DNA from: an uncultured Clostridia bacterium
GTDB taxonomy: Bacteria > Bacillota > Clostridia > Oscillospirales > CAG-272
Direction of reading: 5' to 3'
NCBI GenBank assembly: GCA_944392615.1
Contig: CALXXF010000003.1
Location: forward strand, 1-64,000
DNA: 64,000 nt
The notes under the pieces are model-generated. The model ran no database searches. It had not been told where the DNA came from and worked only from the letters and a program-made list of their open reading frames with translations. The stretch's first letter is position 1, and every line of letters begins with the position of its first letter. Below, piece after piece: positions 56,143-64,000 of this stretch. Both the position numbers and the translations under genes were made by a program.

Positions 56143-56952
56143 TTAAGATCCTGTTTTATTACAGCCTGTAATATTTCCGCTCCTGTTTTTTTCAAGTACA
56201 AAGAAAGACAGTATCGAAGCCGCTGATGCCGCGGAAAGCGCACAGCTGAACTTTCTGCCGTATTCGAGCCTTACGATCTCATCTGCCTGCCTGAGAAGCT
56301 CTTTTGAAAGACCACGTTTTTCTCCTCCGACGGCAAGAAGAAGAGGTGCGGACAGGTCGGCATCTGCTACCGGGCGGGAATTCGGTATATCGGCGCATAC
56401 AATTCTGAATCCGGATCCGGAAAAGATCCGCCCGACCTCTTCTGCGCTTTCACATATGTATATACGCATGCGCTCACTGCTTCCGGCGGAAGCCCGGCAT
56501 ACAACGCCGGCTGCGCTCATCCAGTTTCTCTTGCCGACAACTACTCCGTCAGCACCGGACGCATATATTGAGCGCAGGGCGTATCCGAAATTGTACGGGT
56601 CTTCTATACCGTCAAGAAGAACAAAAAAATTTTTTCCGCACAGCTCTTCCTTGCTGAGCATCGGAATAGTCCTGCCTGAGCATACGGTTATTATTCCGCC
56701 GTGCGATGTACCTATAGCTATCGAATCTATATGCTCTGACGGGACAAATTCAACAGGAAACGAATGCTGCGCGCTCATTGCCCTTATGTAAGAAAGGTGG
56801 GAACGAAGCGCGGCTTTTCTTTCGTTTGATACCAATACTTTTTCTATTTTCCTGTCTGTCACGCCGTTTTCGATCCCGTTCACGACGGCTCTGAAGGATA
56901 TCATTCCCTCCATTATGTTGCTCTGGCTCTGCTTTTCCGCCTCTTTTATCAT
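56143..56952 (-). CDS. SpoU/TrmH-family RNA 2'-O-methyltransferase
   Basis: SPOUT-class methyltransferase that uses SAM to methylate ribose in rRNA or tRNA. The three SpoU motifs are clear: LLDGIEDPYNFGYALRSIYA, LLLAVGGEKRGLSKELL and SCALSAASAASILSFF. An N-terminal substrate-binding-like part precedes them (about 1-95). The ATG at MIKEAEKQ is chosen because GGGAGG lies about 11 bases upstream; the frame is open further without a site. The target nucleotide is unknown. 269 residues. Confidence 0.82.
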   Translation of the reverse strand: MIKEAEKQSQSNIMEGMISFRAVVNGIENGVTDRKIEKVLVSNERKAALRSHLSYIRAMSAQHSFPVEFVPSEHIDSIAIGTSHGGIITVCSGRTIPMLSKEELCGKNFFVLLDGIEDPYNFGYALRSIYASGADGVVVGKRNWMSAAGVVCRASAGSSERMRIYICESAEEVGRIFSGSGFRIVCADIPNSRPVADADLSAPLLLAVGGEKRGLSKELLRQADEIVRLEYGRKFSCALSAASAASILSFFVLEKNRSGNITGCNKTGS

Positions 56953-57164
56953 AAAATTCAAAACCTCCCGGAAAGACTTGAAAAAATCTGGAAACATGAG
57001 GTATCTGGCGCCTTCATGCGTCTGCAATTAAAACGTGCAGAATAGATCTATGCTCATAAATACCGTCAGATTCGTTGCTGTTTTATTGTGCAAACGTCGA
57101 CAGACACTCAGACACCGCATCGCGCACCGATCTGAAATCGCGTCCTGACGTAAGCCGGTCGCCG

Positions 57165-57227
57165 GCGGACCGGCGGCAATATAAACCGTCAGCTGCGCGG
57201 ACCGGCGGCAAAGTAGCCGTCAGCTGC
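57165..57227. repeat. Direct repeat of about 32 bp, 2 copies
   Basis: GCGGACCGGCGGCAA ... CCGTCAGCTGC occurs at 57165-57196 and, with small changes, at 57197-57227, within the 394-bp gap between two minus-strand genes. No gene is supported in this gap. Confidence 0.8.
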
Positions 57228-57346
57228 GTAAACTAAAAGTTGCGTTAAGCCGGTAAAGTGACAATCAGAGGTTCGGTCTTTTTAAGCCATGATATCCGGC
57301 GTTGTGCGGCGCGCTTGATCTGCGTCTGACATGATGCGGAAACATA

Positions 57347-58318
57347 TTATTTCCCGGCATTTTTCCTGAGCATCATATAGTATCCCTCTCTTGCTCCGCC
57401 TTCTACGACGGTGAGATTTTTATGCCCGGATTTTTTCAAAAGCTCGGTATATATTACAATACCCGGTACAAAGGTAGTGACTCTGTCGGGCGCGATATCT
57501 TGCAAAATGCGGAGAGCTCTCTGTCTGTCCTGCATAAGATAGACACCGAGCTCAGACAGTCCGGAAAGCCCTATTGTAAACGGCGCGCAGGGATCGTTTA
57601 TCACCGAACCGGCGAACGGAATTTCTTGCTTTTTCATAAGAAACAAGCAGACAGAGCGTATGGCACGAACAGTCCCGCCCAGAGCGTAAAAGGCGCTGTC
57701 GGATGTAAAGTCGTATGCCAGCTCTTCGGCTGCGCTCAGTGCAAATCCCGCAAAAAAACCTGACATCAACGACAACACTCTTTTGTCCGGAATTTTACAG
57801 TCGGTTTCATTTTCAAATTTTTTATAAAGAGAGAGTGCTCCGCATGGCAGGGAGATAGCTTTTACCCGGTCATTAACCCTGTCAAAGCGCATTACCTCAC
57901 AGCTTCCTCCGCCCAAATCGGTGAGAAATCCAGTATCTGCAATGAAGTTGTTTGCAAACAACATTCCGTTGTATGAGAGCTCAGCTTCCTTTTCTCCGCT
58001 GATTATATCTATGTCATATCCTGTTTTTTTTCTCACCGCATCTTTTACGGCCGAGCTGTTTGAGGCTGCTCTGAGAGCAGCAGTAGCAAAAAGATACACG
58101 CTGCCGCGGGAGCAACCGTGGCAGAGAGCGCTTTGCACAAATTTGTCTATAGTTTCTGTAAGAAGCTCGACGCCTCTTTTGCTTATAGACGACGTGCCTG
58201 CCTCTGTGAGCCCTATGAGCCCCAGAGGTCTGGCTTCGCTGAAAACGGCTTCTGCGCTTTCCGAAAAGACAGTGAATTTAACTGTGTTTGAACCTATGTC
58301 TATTACGGCGGTGTTCAC
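57347..58318 (-). CDS. ppx: Exopolyphosphatase/guanosine pentaphosphatase (Ppx/GppA family)
   Basis: ASKHA-fold phosphatase acting on polyphosphate or pppGpp. It opens with VIDIGSNTVKFTVF and has VYLFATAALRAASNS, ISGEKEAELSYNGM and the glycine-rich TDLGGGSCEVMRF, all diagnostic. At 323 residues it is the short form, without the C-terminal HD domain. The GTG start is set by AAGGAG 7 bases upstream. Monocistronic; divergent from sigK. Confidence 0.9.
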   Translation of the reverse strand: MNTAVIDIGSNTVKFTVFSESAEAVFSEARPLGLIGLTEAGTSSISKRGVELLTETIDKFVQSALCHGCSRGSVYLFATAALRAASNSSAVKDAVRKKTGYDIDIISGEKEAELSYNGMLFANNFIADTGFLTDLGGGSCEVMRFDRVNDRVKAISLPCGALSLYKKFENETDCKIPDKRVLSLMSGFFAGFALSAAEELAYDFTSDSAFYALGGTVRAIRSVCLFLMKKQEIPFAGSVINDPCAPFTIGLSGLSELGVYLMQDRQRALRILQDIAPDRVTTFVPGIVIYTELLKKSGHKNLTVVEGGAREGYYMMLRKNAGK

Positions 58319-58506
58319 AAAATGTCTCCTTATCAAAACGAAAATCCATACGTTAGTCTATCATAAAAAGCTGTGTTTGGCAACAAAAAAACAAAAAACG
58401 GAAAGCAGACAAGCAGAATGTTATATAAATATATCGGATATATCGGATAACGTCCATCAAGCTCATGACAAAAACCGGGGCAGTACCGGAGGAAAGGAAG
58501 AATGCC

Positions 58507-59205
58507 ATGCCGCTTATCTCGGCTTTTATAAAGCTGATTTTCATGTTCCTGCGAGTCGAAGACAAAAACTCTTTTCCGCCGCCTCTTTCGGCGCAGGAGG
58601 AAATGGAATGCTTCGAAAGAATGAAAAAAGGCGATGCCAAAGCGAGAGAAAAGCTGATACTCCACAATCTCAGGCTTGTTGCTCATATTGTCAAAAAATA
58701 TTCTGCAAACGAGAAAAATCAGGAGGATCTCATATCAATAGGAACGATAGGGCTCATCAAGGCTATAGATTCATACGATCCGTCAAACGGAACAAGATTT
58801 GCAACCTATGCCGGGAAATGCCTTCAGAACGAGATACTCATGCATTTCAGGGCCCTGAAAAAATCAAGGTGCGAAGTTTCGATAAATGAAACGATAGACG
58901 TTGACAAAGACGGAAATCCGCTCACATATATGGACGTCATCTGTACCGATGATACTATTGCAGATGATATTTTTGTCAAAATATCAGGCGCAAAAGCAAG
59001 AAGAATAATAAACGCAGTGCTCGGTGAACGGGAAAAAGAGATAATCACCATGAGATATGGTCTGGATGACAGCGACCCCATGACGCAGCGCGAGATTGCC
59101 GCACTTCTGGGCATATCACGTTCTTATGTGAGCCGCATAGAAAAATCGGCATTGTGCAAGATACAGGATTGCATGTGTACAGATATGTCACACATTTCCG
59201 AGTGA
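58507..59205 (+). CDS. sigK: RNA polymerase sporulation sigma factor SigK
   Basis: Late mother-cell sigma factor. Region 2 reads LILHNLRLVAHIVKKYSAN, DLISIGTIGLIKAIDSYDPS and GTRFATYAGKCLQNEILMHF, with the sigma-K style EVSINETIDVDKDGNPL linker. Region 4 is REKEIITMRYGLDDSDPMTQ and IAALLGISRSYVSRIEK. A hydrophobic N-terminal pro-sequence-like stretch (residues 1-20, PLISAFIKLIFMFL) precedes, as in pro-sigma-K. The gene is continuous, not split by a skin-type element. ATG with AAGGAAG upstream. Confidence 0.88.
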   Translation: MPLISAFIKLIFMFLRVEDKNSFPPPLSAQEEMECFERMKKGDAKAREKLILHNLRLVAHIVKKYSANEKNQEDLISIGTIGLIKAIDSYDPSNGTRFATYAGKCLQNEILMHFRALKKSRCEVSINETIDVDKDGNPLTYMDVICTDDTIADDIFVKISGAKARRIINAVLGEREKEIITMRYGLDDSDPMTQREIAALLGISRSYVSRIEKSALCKIQDCMCTDMSHISE

Positions 59206-59360
59206 TACTCAAATTTATCTGATGAACCTGCATATGCCGGAGAGATGCGCGCTGCCTGAGCGCTTTGCAAAGTATATTCTGCATGTGAGTATAAACGCCG
59301 GCGCGCCGTCATATATTTTTATAAAACCGCAAATTATAAAAGCTACAAAGGAGTTTTGCT

Positions 59361-60926
59361 GTGGATAATACGGAAAACAACGAATTTGAGATAATACCCA
59401 TGCGCAGGGAGGACAGAACGCAGGGAATGATCGATATCTCAAGGGATTTTATACTTCCAGACATGTATGCAGATATAAAACGCATACTTTTTGCAAACGG
59501 AAGAATGTCGCCTGACGGATGTTATGTTTCGGGCTCAAAGGCTTCGTTCGGAGCGCGTATGGAATTCTGCGTCGGATTTGTGACTGACGAAGAAGAAATA
59601 CGCTGCGCAACATTCAGCTGTGATTTTGAGGGAAATGTAACTGTTGCAGAGGACATAGACAGCGACATTGTATTCATGCCGCGTTTTGATTCGGTGAGCG
59701 CGCGCTCTGTAAATCCCCGGAAGATAGGTATAAAGGCAAGGGTAAATCCGGGAATGTTTGTATGGGAAAACAGGGACTGCTCAGCCGGATATCCGGAATC
59801 GATAAACTATCCGGACAGAATGACATTTGAAGAAAAAAAAGACAAAATCTCACTTATTAAAATGAAAAGCTTCAATGTGTCCGGAATAGAATCCGGAGAC
59901 GATATAAGCATAGACGGCACGCCTGCCGTTAAGGACATTTTATTTTGTAATATCACCTTTTCCGATACAGATGCGCAGGGACGTGACAACGCAGTTGCTG
60001 TGAACGCATCTGCCGATGTAAGCTATGCCTATACATATGAAGACAGGGACGGCAGTGAAAAAGTTTGCTTTGCCACACATGAAATACCGGTGTCATACTT
60101 GATGGAGGCGGAGGGAGTATCGGAAAAGGACCGCTGTTTTGCACGTCTGCATTGCGATACAGTATCTTTTTATCCTGCGGATGACGCAGCTGGTCAGGCA
60201 AAAACCATCGAACTTGATTTTTCATATTCCGTGCTTTGTTCTGTATGCACAGCTGAAGAGGCGGAAATAGTAAAGGACGTCTATTCCGTGGTATACGACT
60301 GTGAGCCGGAGCAGGGAGAGATAAAATACTCTTCATATATCAGGCAGGACCGCGGCGCTGTAAAATCTGCCTGCCAGACGCCGTTCAAGGAGGACGGAGA
60401 AGTCATCGGGGTCGTAGGAAGCGTAAGAAACATCTCGCTTACAGAGGGAGCAGACAAGGGGGCGGAGCTTTCGGCACAGGTCAGTCTCTCTGTGATAATA
60501 AGGGAAAACGACGGCAGCACGGTTTGCGAGAACATAGATATGCCTCTGTCGGTACCCGTGGGCGTTCCGTATTCTCCAGCGCTTGAAGGGCTTTCAGATA
60601 TGTCACTGAAGTCTTGCTCAGCTTCACTCGGCGGAGGAAATATTTCTGCACAGGCGTCGGTCAGCGTATCGTCGCTTACATGGGAAAACAGACGCGAAAA
60701 GTGCGTGCGGACAGTAAATGTAATGGGCAAAAGCAAAATCGAAGACAGAAAGGCGTTTACAGTATATTATCCCTGCGAGGGGGAGAGCTTGTGGGATATA
60801 GCAAAAAAATACCGCGTTACAAGAAATTCACTCATAATGGCAAACAGTGAAAAAGGCGGAGCAGAAGGGAAGAAGGCACTAATAATTCCCAAAAACAAAA
60901 AAAGTATTTTTTCGGGAATCATATGA
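59361..60926 (+). CDS. SPOCS/DUF3794 domain protein with C-terminal LysM
   Basis: Probable spore-envelope protein, 521 residues. Several beta-rich SPOCS-like (DUF3794) segments are followed by a C-terminal LysM peptidoglycan-binding motif (about 470-515: YPCEGESLWDIAKKYRVTRN, then LIIPKNKK). This layout is common in Clostridia spore coat/cortex morphogenetic proteins. The GTG start has AAAGGAG 7 bases upstream. It lies 155 bp behind sigK on the same strand, which fits late sporulation expression, although no sigma-K promoter could be assigned. Confidence 0.8.
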   Translation: MDNTENNEFEIIPMRREDRTQGMIDISRDFILPDMYADIKRILFANGRMSPDGCYVSGSKASFGARMEFCVGFVTDEEEIRCATFSCDFEGNVTVAEDIDSDIVFMPRFDSVSARSVNPRKIGIKARVNPGMFVWENRDCSAGYPESINYPDRMTFEEKKDKISLIKMKSFNVSGIESGDDISIDGTPAVKDILFCNITFSDTDAQGRDNAVAVNASADVSYAYTYEDRDGSEKVCFATHEIPVSYLMEAEGVSEKDRCFARLHCDTVSFYPADDAAGQAKTIELDFSYSVLCSVCTAEEAEIVKDVYSVVYDCEPEQGEIKYSSYIRQDRGAVKSACQTPFKEDGEVIGVVGSVRNISLTEGADKGAELSAQVSLSVIIRENDGSTVCENIDMPLSVPVGVPYSPALEGLSDMSLKSCSASLGGGNISAQASVSVSSLTWENRREKCVRTVNVMGKSKIEDRKAFTVYYPCEGESLWDIAKKYRVTRNSLIMANSEKGGAEGKKALIIPKNKKSIFSGII

Positions 60927-62142
60927 CAAAAACGTGATAAAACTCTTTTGCGGAGGCTTCCGGTCCGCAAAGCCCTATGCCTGAAGCATACTGCCGTTGA
61001 GAAACTCCACAAGTGAAGGTCAAAGCGCATACAGCAGCAGTTACAATGATATATGTCAGCTGTCAGAGCAAGTCCGGATACTGCATGCAGAACGTCATCC
61101 GGATGAAAGGATAAAGGCACTGTGTGTTTTTACATTCGGAAAAATCGCACAAACAAAAAATATCGGTTTCCAAATAGTATATCAGTCTCCAAATAATATG
61201 CGGCGGGCGTCCGATACAATTATCCGGACGCCTGTCCTTTATGTTTATATGTAAAACAGCAGTGCAGATAAAGCGAGCGGTATTACAGGACAGACCGACA
61301 TATCAGAAAATCTGACCACAGTCGTGTATGAAGCCGCAATGTTCATACTGAAACACATAGCTTGCAGTAGTGGGCGCAAATCAGAAGATATGACGCACAT
61401 GTCAGGTATCTGATGCGCGCGATAGAGTGCTTTTTACTTTGGTGTCGAACTTGCAAACCGGGATGTTTTAAAAATTTTCAGTCAGAGTCAGGCGCGCTCA
61501 GTCAGGGTCGGGCACGCTCAGTCAGAGTCAGGCACGCTCAGTCAGGGTCAGGCGTCTGAAGACCGTCACGAGCTGGCGCATCACTTGTCCGGCGCTTTGC
61601 GGACAAGCAATTACAGTATTTTCAAAGCATAAAATTCACGTCCGTGAAAAAAATAAATTTTGAAATGCGGCGCCGACGCAAATTTCTATGCGCGGTACCG
61701 GCGCTATATGTTTTCGTGCGAAAGATTTCCGCTGCGGACGGCAGACGCTGCCCGTGCCGTTAAATGCTCTGCATAAGTATTCCCCGCGCAGCTCACTGAT
61801 ATGTGACGATATGCGGAGATGTTAAGGAACTTTTACGGGCGGAAAAACAGCGCCGCTTTTCATTTTGGCATTTTCGAGGAAAGGTCGCTTTCTCGCCGCG
61901 GCAAAAGGAACGGCACTGTCTTAAAACGTGTGACTGAGATTTTTCGGAATTTACGGAATAATATTTCTCTGCGTTTGCATTTGACTTTAACGAGAGAAAT
62001 ATGTTTAGAAAAAAGGCATGTCCTGAAAACACTTTCTGAAGGGCATGTCCTGAAAAACGTGAAATACGAAAAAAATCTTGAAAAATCAGAAAACGCACGG
62101 CAGACCGCTTTTCCACTCACGGTGTCAAAGCAGTTTTATGCG
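60927..62142. other. 1.2-kb gene-free stretch before spoIVB
   Basis: Small frames here have no recognisable domain or Shine-Dalgarno. A weak terminator-like hairpin stands at 61206-61232 (GGCGTCCG with CGGACGCC, then TGTCCTTTATG). A tandem repeat lies at 61481-61560. The duplicated GGCATGTCCTGAAAA is at about 62015 and 62042. Confidence 0.4.
61481..61560. repeat. 20-bp tandem repeat, 4 copies
   Basis: GTCAGAGTCAGGCACGCTCA and close variants run head to tail four times, within the gap upstream of spoIVB. Each unit itself contains a doubled GTCAG. Confidence 0.9.
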
Positions 62143-63255
62143 ATGAACAATAAAAACAGAAAAAGAGGCATCGCGGCGGTTCTCTCTTTTTTCCTCGTTG
62201 CGGTTCTGGGTCTTACTGGTGCGTTGAACAGCGAATATGCGGCATTTTGCCAGAACACATATTCTGTTAACAGGGCGGTCATGTCGCAAGGCGATACCGC
62301 GTACTGTTCAAAAGGTACCGACGCAGACGGACAGGTGATGCTTATTCCGGGAGGAATGGCTTTCGGGGTGCGCATGAATACCAAAGGGGTACTTGTGGTC
62401 GGCTTTTCAAGGACCGGCACTGAAGAAAAAAAGAGTCCGGCTGAGCTTGCCGGTATAAAAACAAAAGACGTTATAATAGAGGTAGACGGAAAGAGCACAG
62501 ATTCCTCAGAAGAGCTCATAAAAGCGGTGAGCGAGACGAAGGGAACCGAATGTGTTTTTACCGTACTGCGCGGCGATGAGCGGAAAAATTTTACCGTTCG
62601 TCCCGAAAAAGATGTACAGAGTGGTGAATATAAGGCAGGGATATGGGTAAAAGACAGCAGTGCCGGTATAGGCACCGTGACTGTTATCAATCCTGCTAAC
62701 AACAGGTTTTCAGGTCTTGGACACGGAATATGCGACAGCGACACAGGCGCGCTGATGCCGTTTGGCTCCGGAAACGTGTATGACGTGTCGGTCGTAGCCG
62801 TCAGAAAAGGAAAGGCAGGAGCTCCGGGTGAAATAAAGGGCTTTTTTGACAGCGCCATATGCGGTACTGTAAGTGATAATACCGCAACCGGAGTCTGCGG
62901 AAGACTCATAAAATACGACACTGCAGAGCTTTCACGCCCTCTTCCGCTCGCCGAACGCAGCGAGGTCAAGGAAGGAGCCGCGTATATAAGATGCACTCTT
63001 TCCGATGACAGGATCGGCGAATATGAGATACAGATCAAGAAAATAACCGACTATGACGGAGAAAGCAAAAATTTTGTGATTGAAGTCACGGATGAGAGGC
63101 TTCTTGCGCAGACCGGGGGCATAGTACAGGGAATGAGCGGAAGCCCTATAATACAGAACGGAAAAATCGTCGGAGCCGTAACGCATGTTATGGTGAACGA
63201 ACCGAGGACCGGATACGGGATATTTATAGACAATATGCCGGATATAGTCAACTGA
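62143..63255 (+). CDS. spoIVB: SpoIVB peptidase (S55 family)
   Basis: Forespore-secreted serine protease that triggers the sigma-K checkpoint. An N-terminal membrane anchor (about 7-26) precedes a PDZ domain (about 85-165: ELAGIKTKDVIIEVDGKS). The S55 catalytic part follows, with GLGHGICDSDTG (His) and QGMSGSPIIQNGKIVGAVTH (Ser). 370 residues, near the usual length. The start is placed at the ATG before the basic-hydrophobic anchor. The Shine-Dalgarno is weak and the frame is open 324 bases upstream, so the start is less certain. spo0A, its usual follower, is not next. Confidence 0.9.
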   Translation: MNNKNRKRGIAAVLSFFLVAVLGLTGALNSEYAAFCQNTYSVNRAVMSQGDTAYCSKGTDADGQVMLIPGGMAFGVRMNTKGVLVVGFSRTGTEEKKSPAELAGIKTKDVIIEVDGKSTDSSEELIKAVSETKGTECVFTVLRGDERKNFTVRPEKDVQSGEYKAGIWVKDSSAGIGTVTVINPANNRFSGLGHGICDSDTGALMPFGSGNVYDVSVVAVRKGKAGAPGEIKGFFDSAICGTVSDNTATGVCGRLIKYDTAELSRPLPLAERSEVKEGAAYIRCTLSDDRIGEYEIQIKKITDYDGESKNFVIEVTDERLLAQTGGIVQGMSGSPIIQNGKIVGAVTHVMVNEPRTGYGIFIDNMPDIVN

Positions 63256-63322
63256 TCTGTTCCCTTGGCCTGGGGCAGGAGAATGTGATACTGCATTTGT
63301 ATATAACGTAAACCTGCTCCGG

Positions 63323-63368
63323 AAGGGCGGAAGAGGGCGTTTTGCCCTTTTCCGCCCTTGTCTTTTAT
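63323..63368 (+). terminator. Terminator after spoIVB
   Basis: 16-nt arms (63323-63338 and 63344-63359, AAGGGCGGAA-AGGGC core, one mismatch) with a 5-nt loop and GTCTTTTATT. Confidence 0.85.
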
Positions 63369-63390
63369 TGTACTGTTTGGCAAATTCCGG

Positions 63391-63419
63391 TTGACAAAGC
63401 TGACTTTTGGGTTTATAAT
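63391..63419 (+). promoter_or_regulatory. Sigma-A promoter for rsmE
   Basis: TTGACA, 17 bp, TATAAT, both hexamers at consensus, about 180 bp before the rsmE start. Confidence 0.85.
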
Positions 63420-63597
63420 CTGTCCGGCACGTGTGTTCTTCGCACAGCCGGCATGCATCATGAGCCGGATGGCGATGCTGGCATGCATGTATGATATTCT
63501 CTTGTGCCGGTGCGCTCGGACGCTGTGAGCGGATTTTCTATATTTTCACGTATTTTTTATAACGTATTCTTTATCATGTATTTTTCGTGAGGTGGAC

Positions 63598-64000
63598 ATG
63601 CCGAGATTTTTTATTGAACGTGACAGAATGTCCTCAGGTGCCGTTGAAATAAAGGGTGAAGACGCAAGGCATATCGCGCTTTCGCTGAGAATGGCAGTCG
63701 GAGATACCCTTGTTCTTTGCGACGGGGAAGGATATGAATATACCGCGTCAATAGAGAGCATTAACCCGCAGTGCGTGCTGCTGTCCTGCGGAAAAGGGCG
63801 TCAGAGCTTTTCAGAGCCGCCGTGCTTTATAACGCTTTATCAGTGTATTCCGAAATCGGATAAATTCGACACAATTATACAGAAGGCGGTTGAGTGCGGG
63901 GTGAGCCGGATCGTTCCGGTGAGATCATCCAGGTGTATAGCTGTCGTAAAAGGAGAAAAGGAAGAAAAAAGACTTGAGCGCTGGAACAGAATCGCTCTTG
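63598..64000 (+). CDS. rsmE: 16S rRNA (uracil-1498-N3)-methyltransferase, partial
   Basis: Only the first 134 codons are in the window; the gene runs off the right edge. The N-terminal PUA-like domain (MPRFFIERDRMSSGAVEIKG, EDARHIALSLRMAVGDTL) and the start of the SPOUT domain (YQCIPKSDKFDTIIQKAVE, CGVSRIVPVRSSR) identify RsmE. ATG preceded by GTGAGGTG. Confidence 0.92.
   Translation, partial: MPRFFIERDRMSSGAVEIKGEDARHIALSLRMAVGDTLVLCDGEGYEYTASIESINPQCVLLSCGKGRQSFSEPPCFITLYQCIPKSDKFDTIIQKAVECGVSRIVPVRSSRCIAVVKGEKEEKRLERWNRIAL

Noticed and set aside
58507..59205. Skin-type interruption of sigK
   Set aside because: The reading frame is continuous through regions 2 to 4, so there is no inserted element.
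60997..61254. Small plus-strand frame before spoIVB
   Set aside because: No ribosome site and no similarity recognised; its end overlaps a terminator-like hairpin.
61819..62142. 108-residue N-terminal extension of SpoIVB
   Set aside because: The extension is basic and low-quality, contains an internal duplicated segment from a DNA repeat, and precedes the true membrane anchor.
1..64000. tRNA or rRNA genes
   Set aside because: No T-loop/acceptor combinations or rRNA core sequences were recognised on reading both strands.

Overview
The window looks like a chromosome segment of a spore-forming Clostridia (Firmicutes), probably an uncultured Oscillospirales-type bacterium. The support is the set of sporulation genes (sigK, spoIVB, yunB, and a SPOCS/DUF3794-LysM protein), Firmicutes-style strong Shine-Dalgarno sites, frequent TTG/GTG starts, and a yajC-TIGR04086 neighbourhood. 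No CRISPR array, tRNA, rRNA or prophage was seen. The only mobile-element trace is the 3' end of a group II intron at the left edge.

Layout. 1-7.1 kb: group II intron end, three tandem trigger-factor/FKBP-like lipoproteins and two membrane proteins, all on the minus strand. 7.4-18 kb: GNAT acetyltransferase, KtrB/KtrA-type potassium uptake, yajC plus a TIGR04086 membrane protein, an isopropylmalate/homocitrate-synthase relative that may be a Re-citrate synthase, an MsmX-like ATPase and an RsuA-type pseudouridine synthase. 18-25.8 kb: the standout block, a System II cytochrome c maturation pair (ResB, CcsA) followed by two very large secreted c-type cytochromes. 26-30.8 kb: YhaO/YjjG/YhaN-like DNA-metabolism cluster. 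31.3-33.7 kb: rbfA-nrnA-truB. 34-39.9 kb: uvrB-uvrA and yunB. 40-43.8 kb: a GT2 glycosyltransferase and a P-type cation ATPase behind a Mn2+-riboswitch-like leader. 44-51.7 kb: a complete glycine cleavage operon (gcvT-gcvH-gcvPA-gcvPB-lplA-lpdA) behind a tandem glycine riboswitch with a terminator. 51.8-58.3 kb: AI-2E family transporter, ispE, a PRK06851-like ATPase, a SpoU methyltransferase and Ppx/GppA. 58.5-64 kb: sigK, the SPOCS-LysM protein, spoIVB and a truncated rsmE.

The most unusual content is the cytochrome block. The first secreted protein joins a YVTN beta-propeller to a di-haem peroxidase (MauG/CCP)-like domain. The second has a beta-propeller, two CxxCH motifs and the 'AWIDL..PCYG' tail motif I associate with the hydrazine-synthase-alpha-like family. 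Together they reproduce the domain set of the beta, gamma and alpha subunits of anammox hydrazine synthase, in a Gram-positive spore former and next to a dedicated cytochrome assembly pair. I do not claim hydrazine chemistry: the second protein carries extra carbohydrate-binding-like domains and has no tyrosine near its first haem motif. It looks like an undescribed extracellular multihaem redox system.

A second theme is that many intergenic gaps hold unrelated short tandem repeats (units of about 11-32 bp, 2-5 copies). Several gaps of 300-1200 bp hold no gene I can support.
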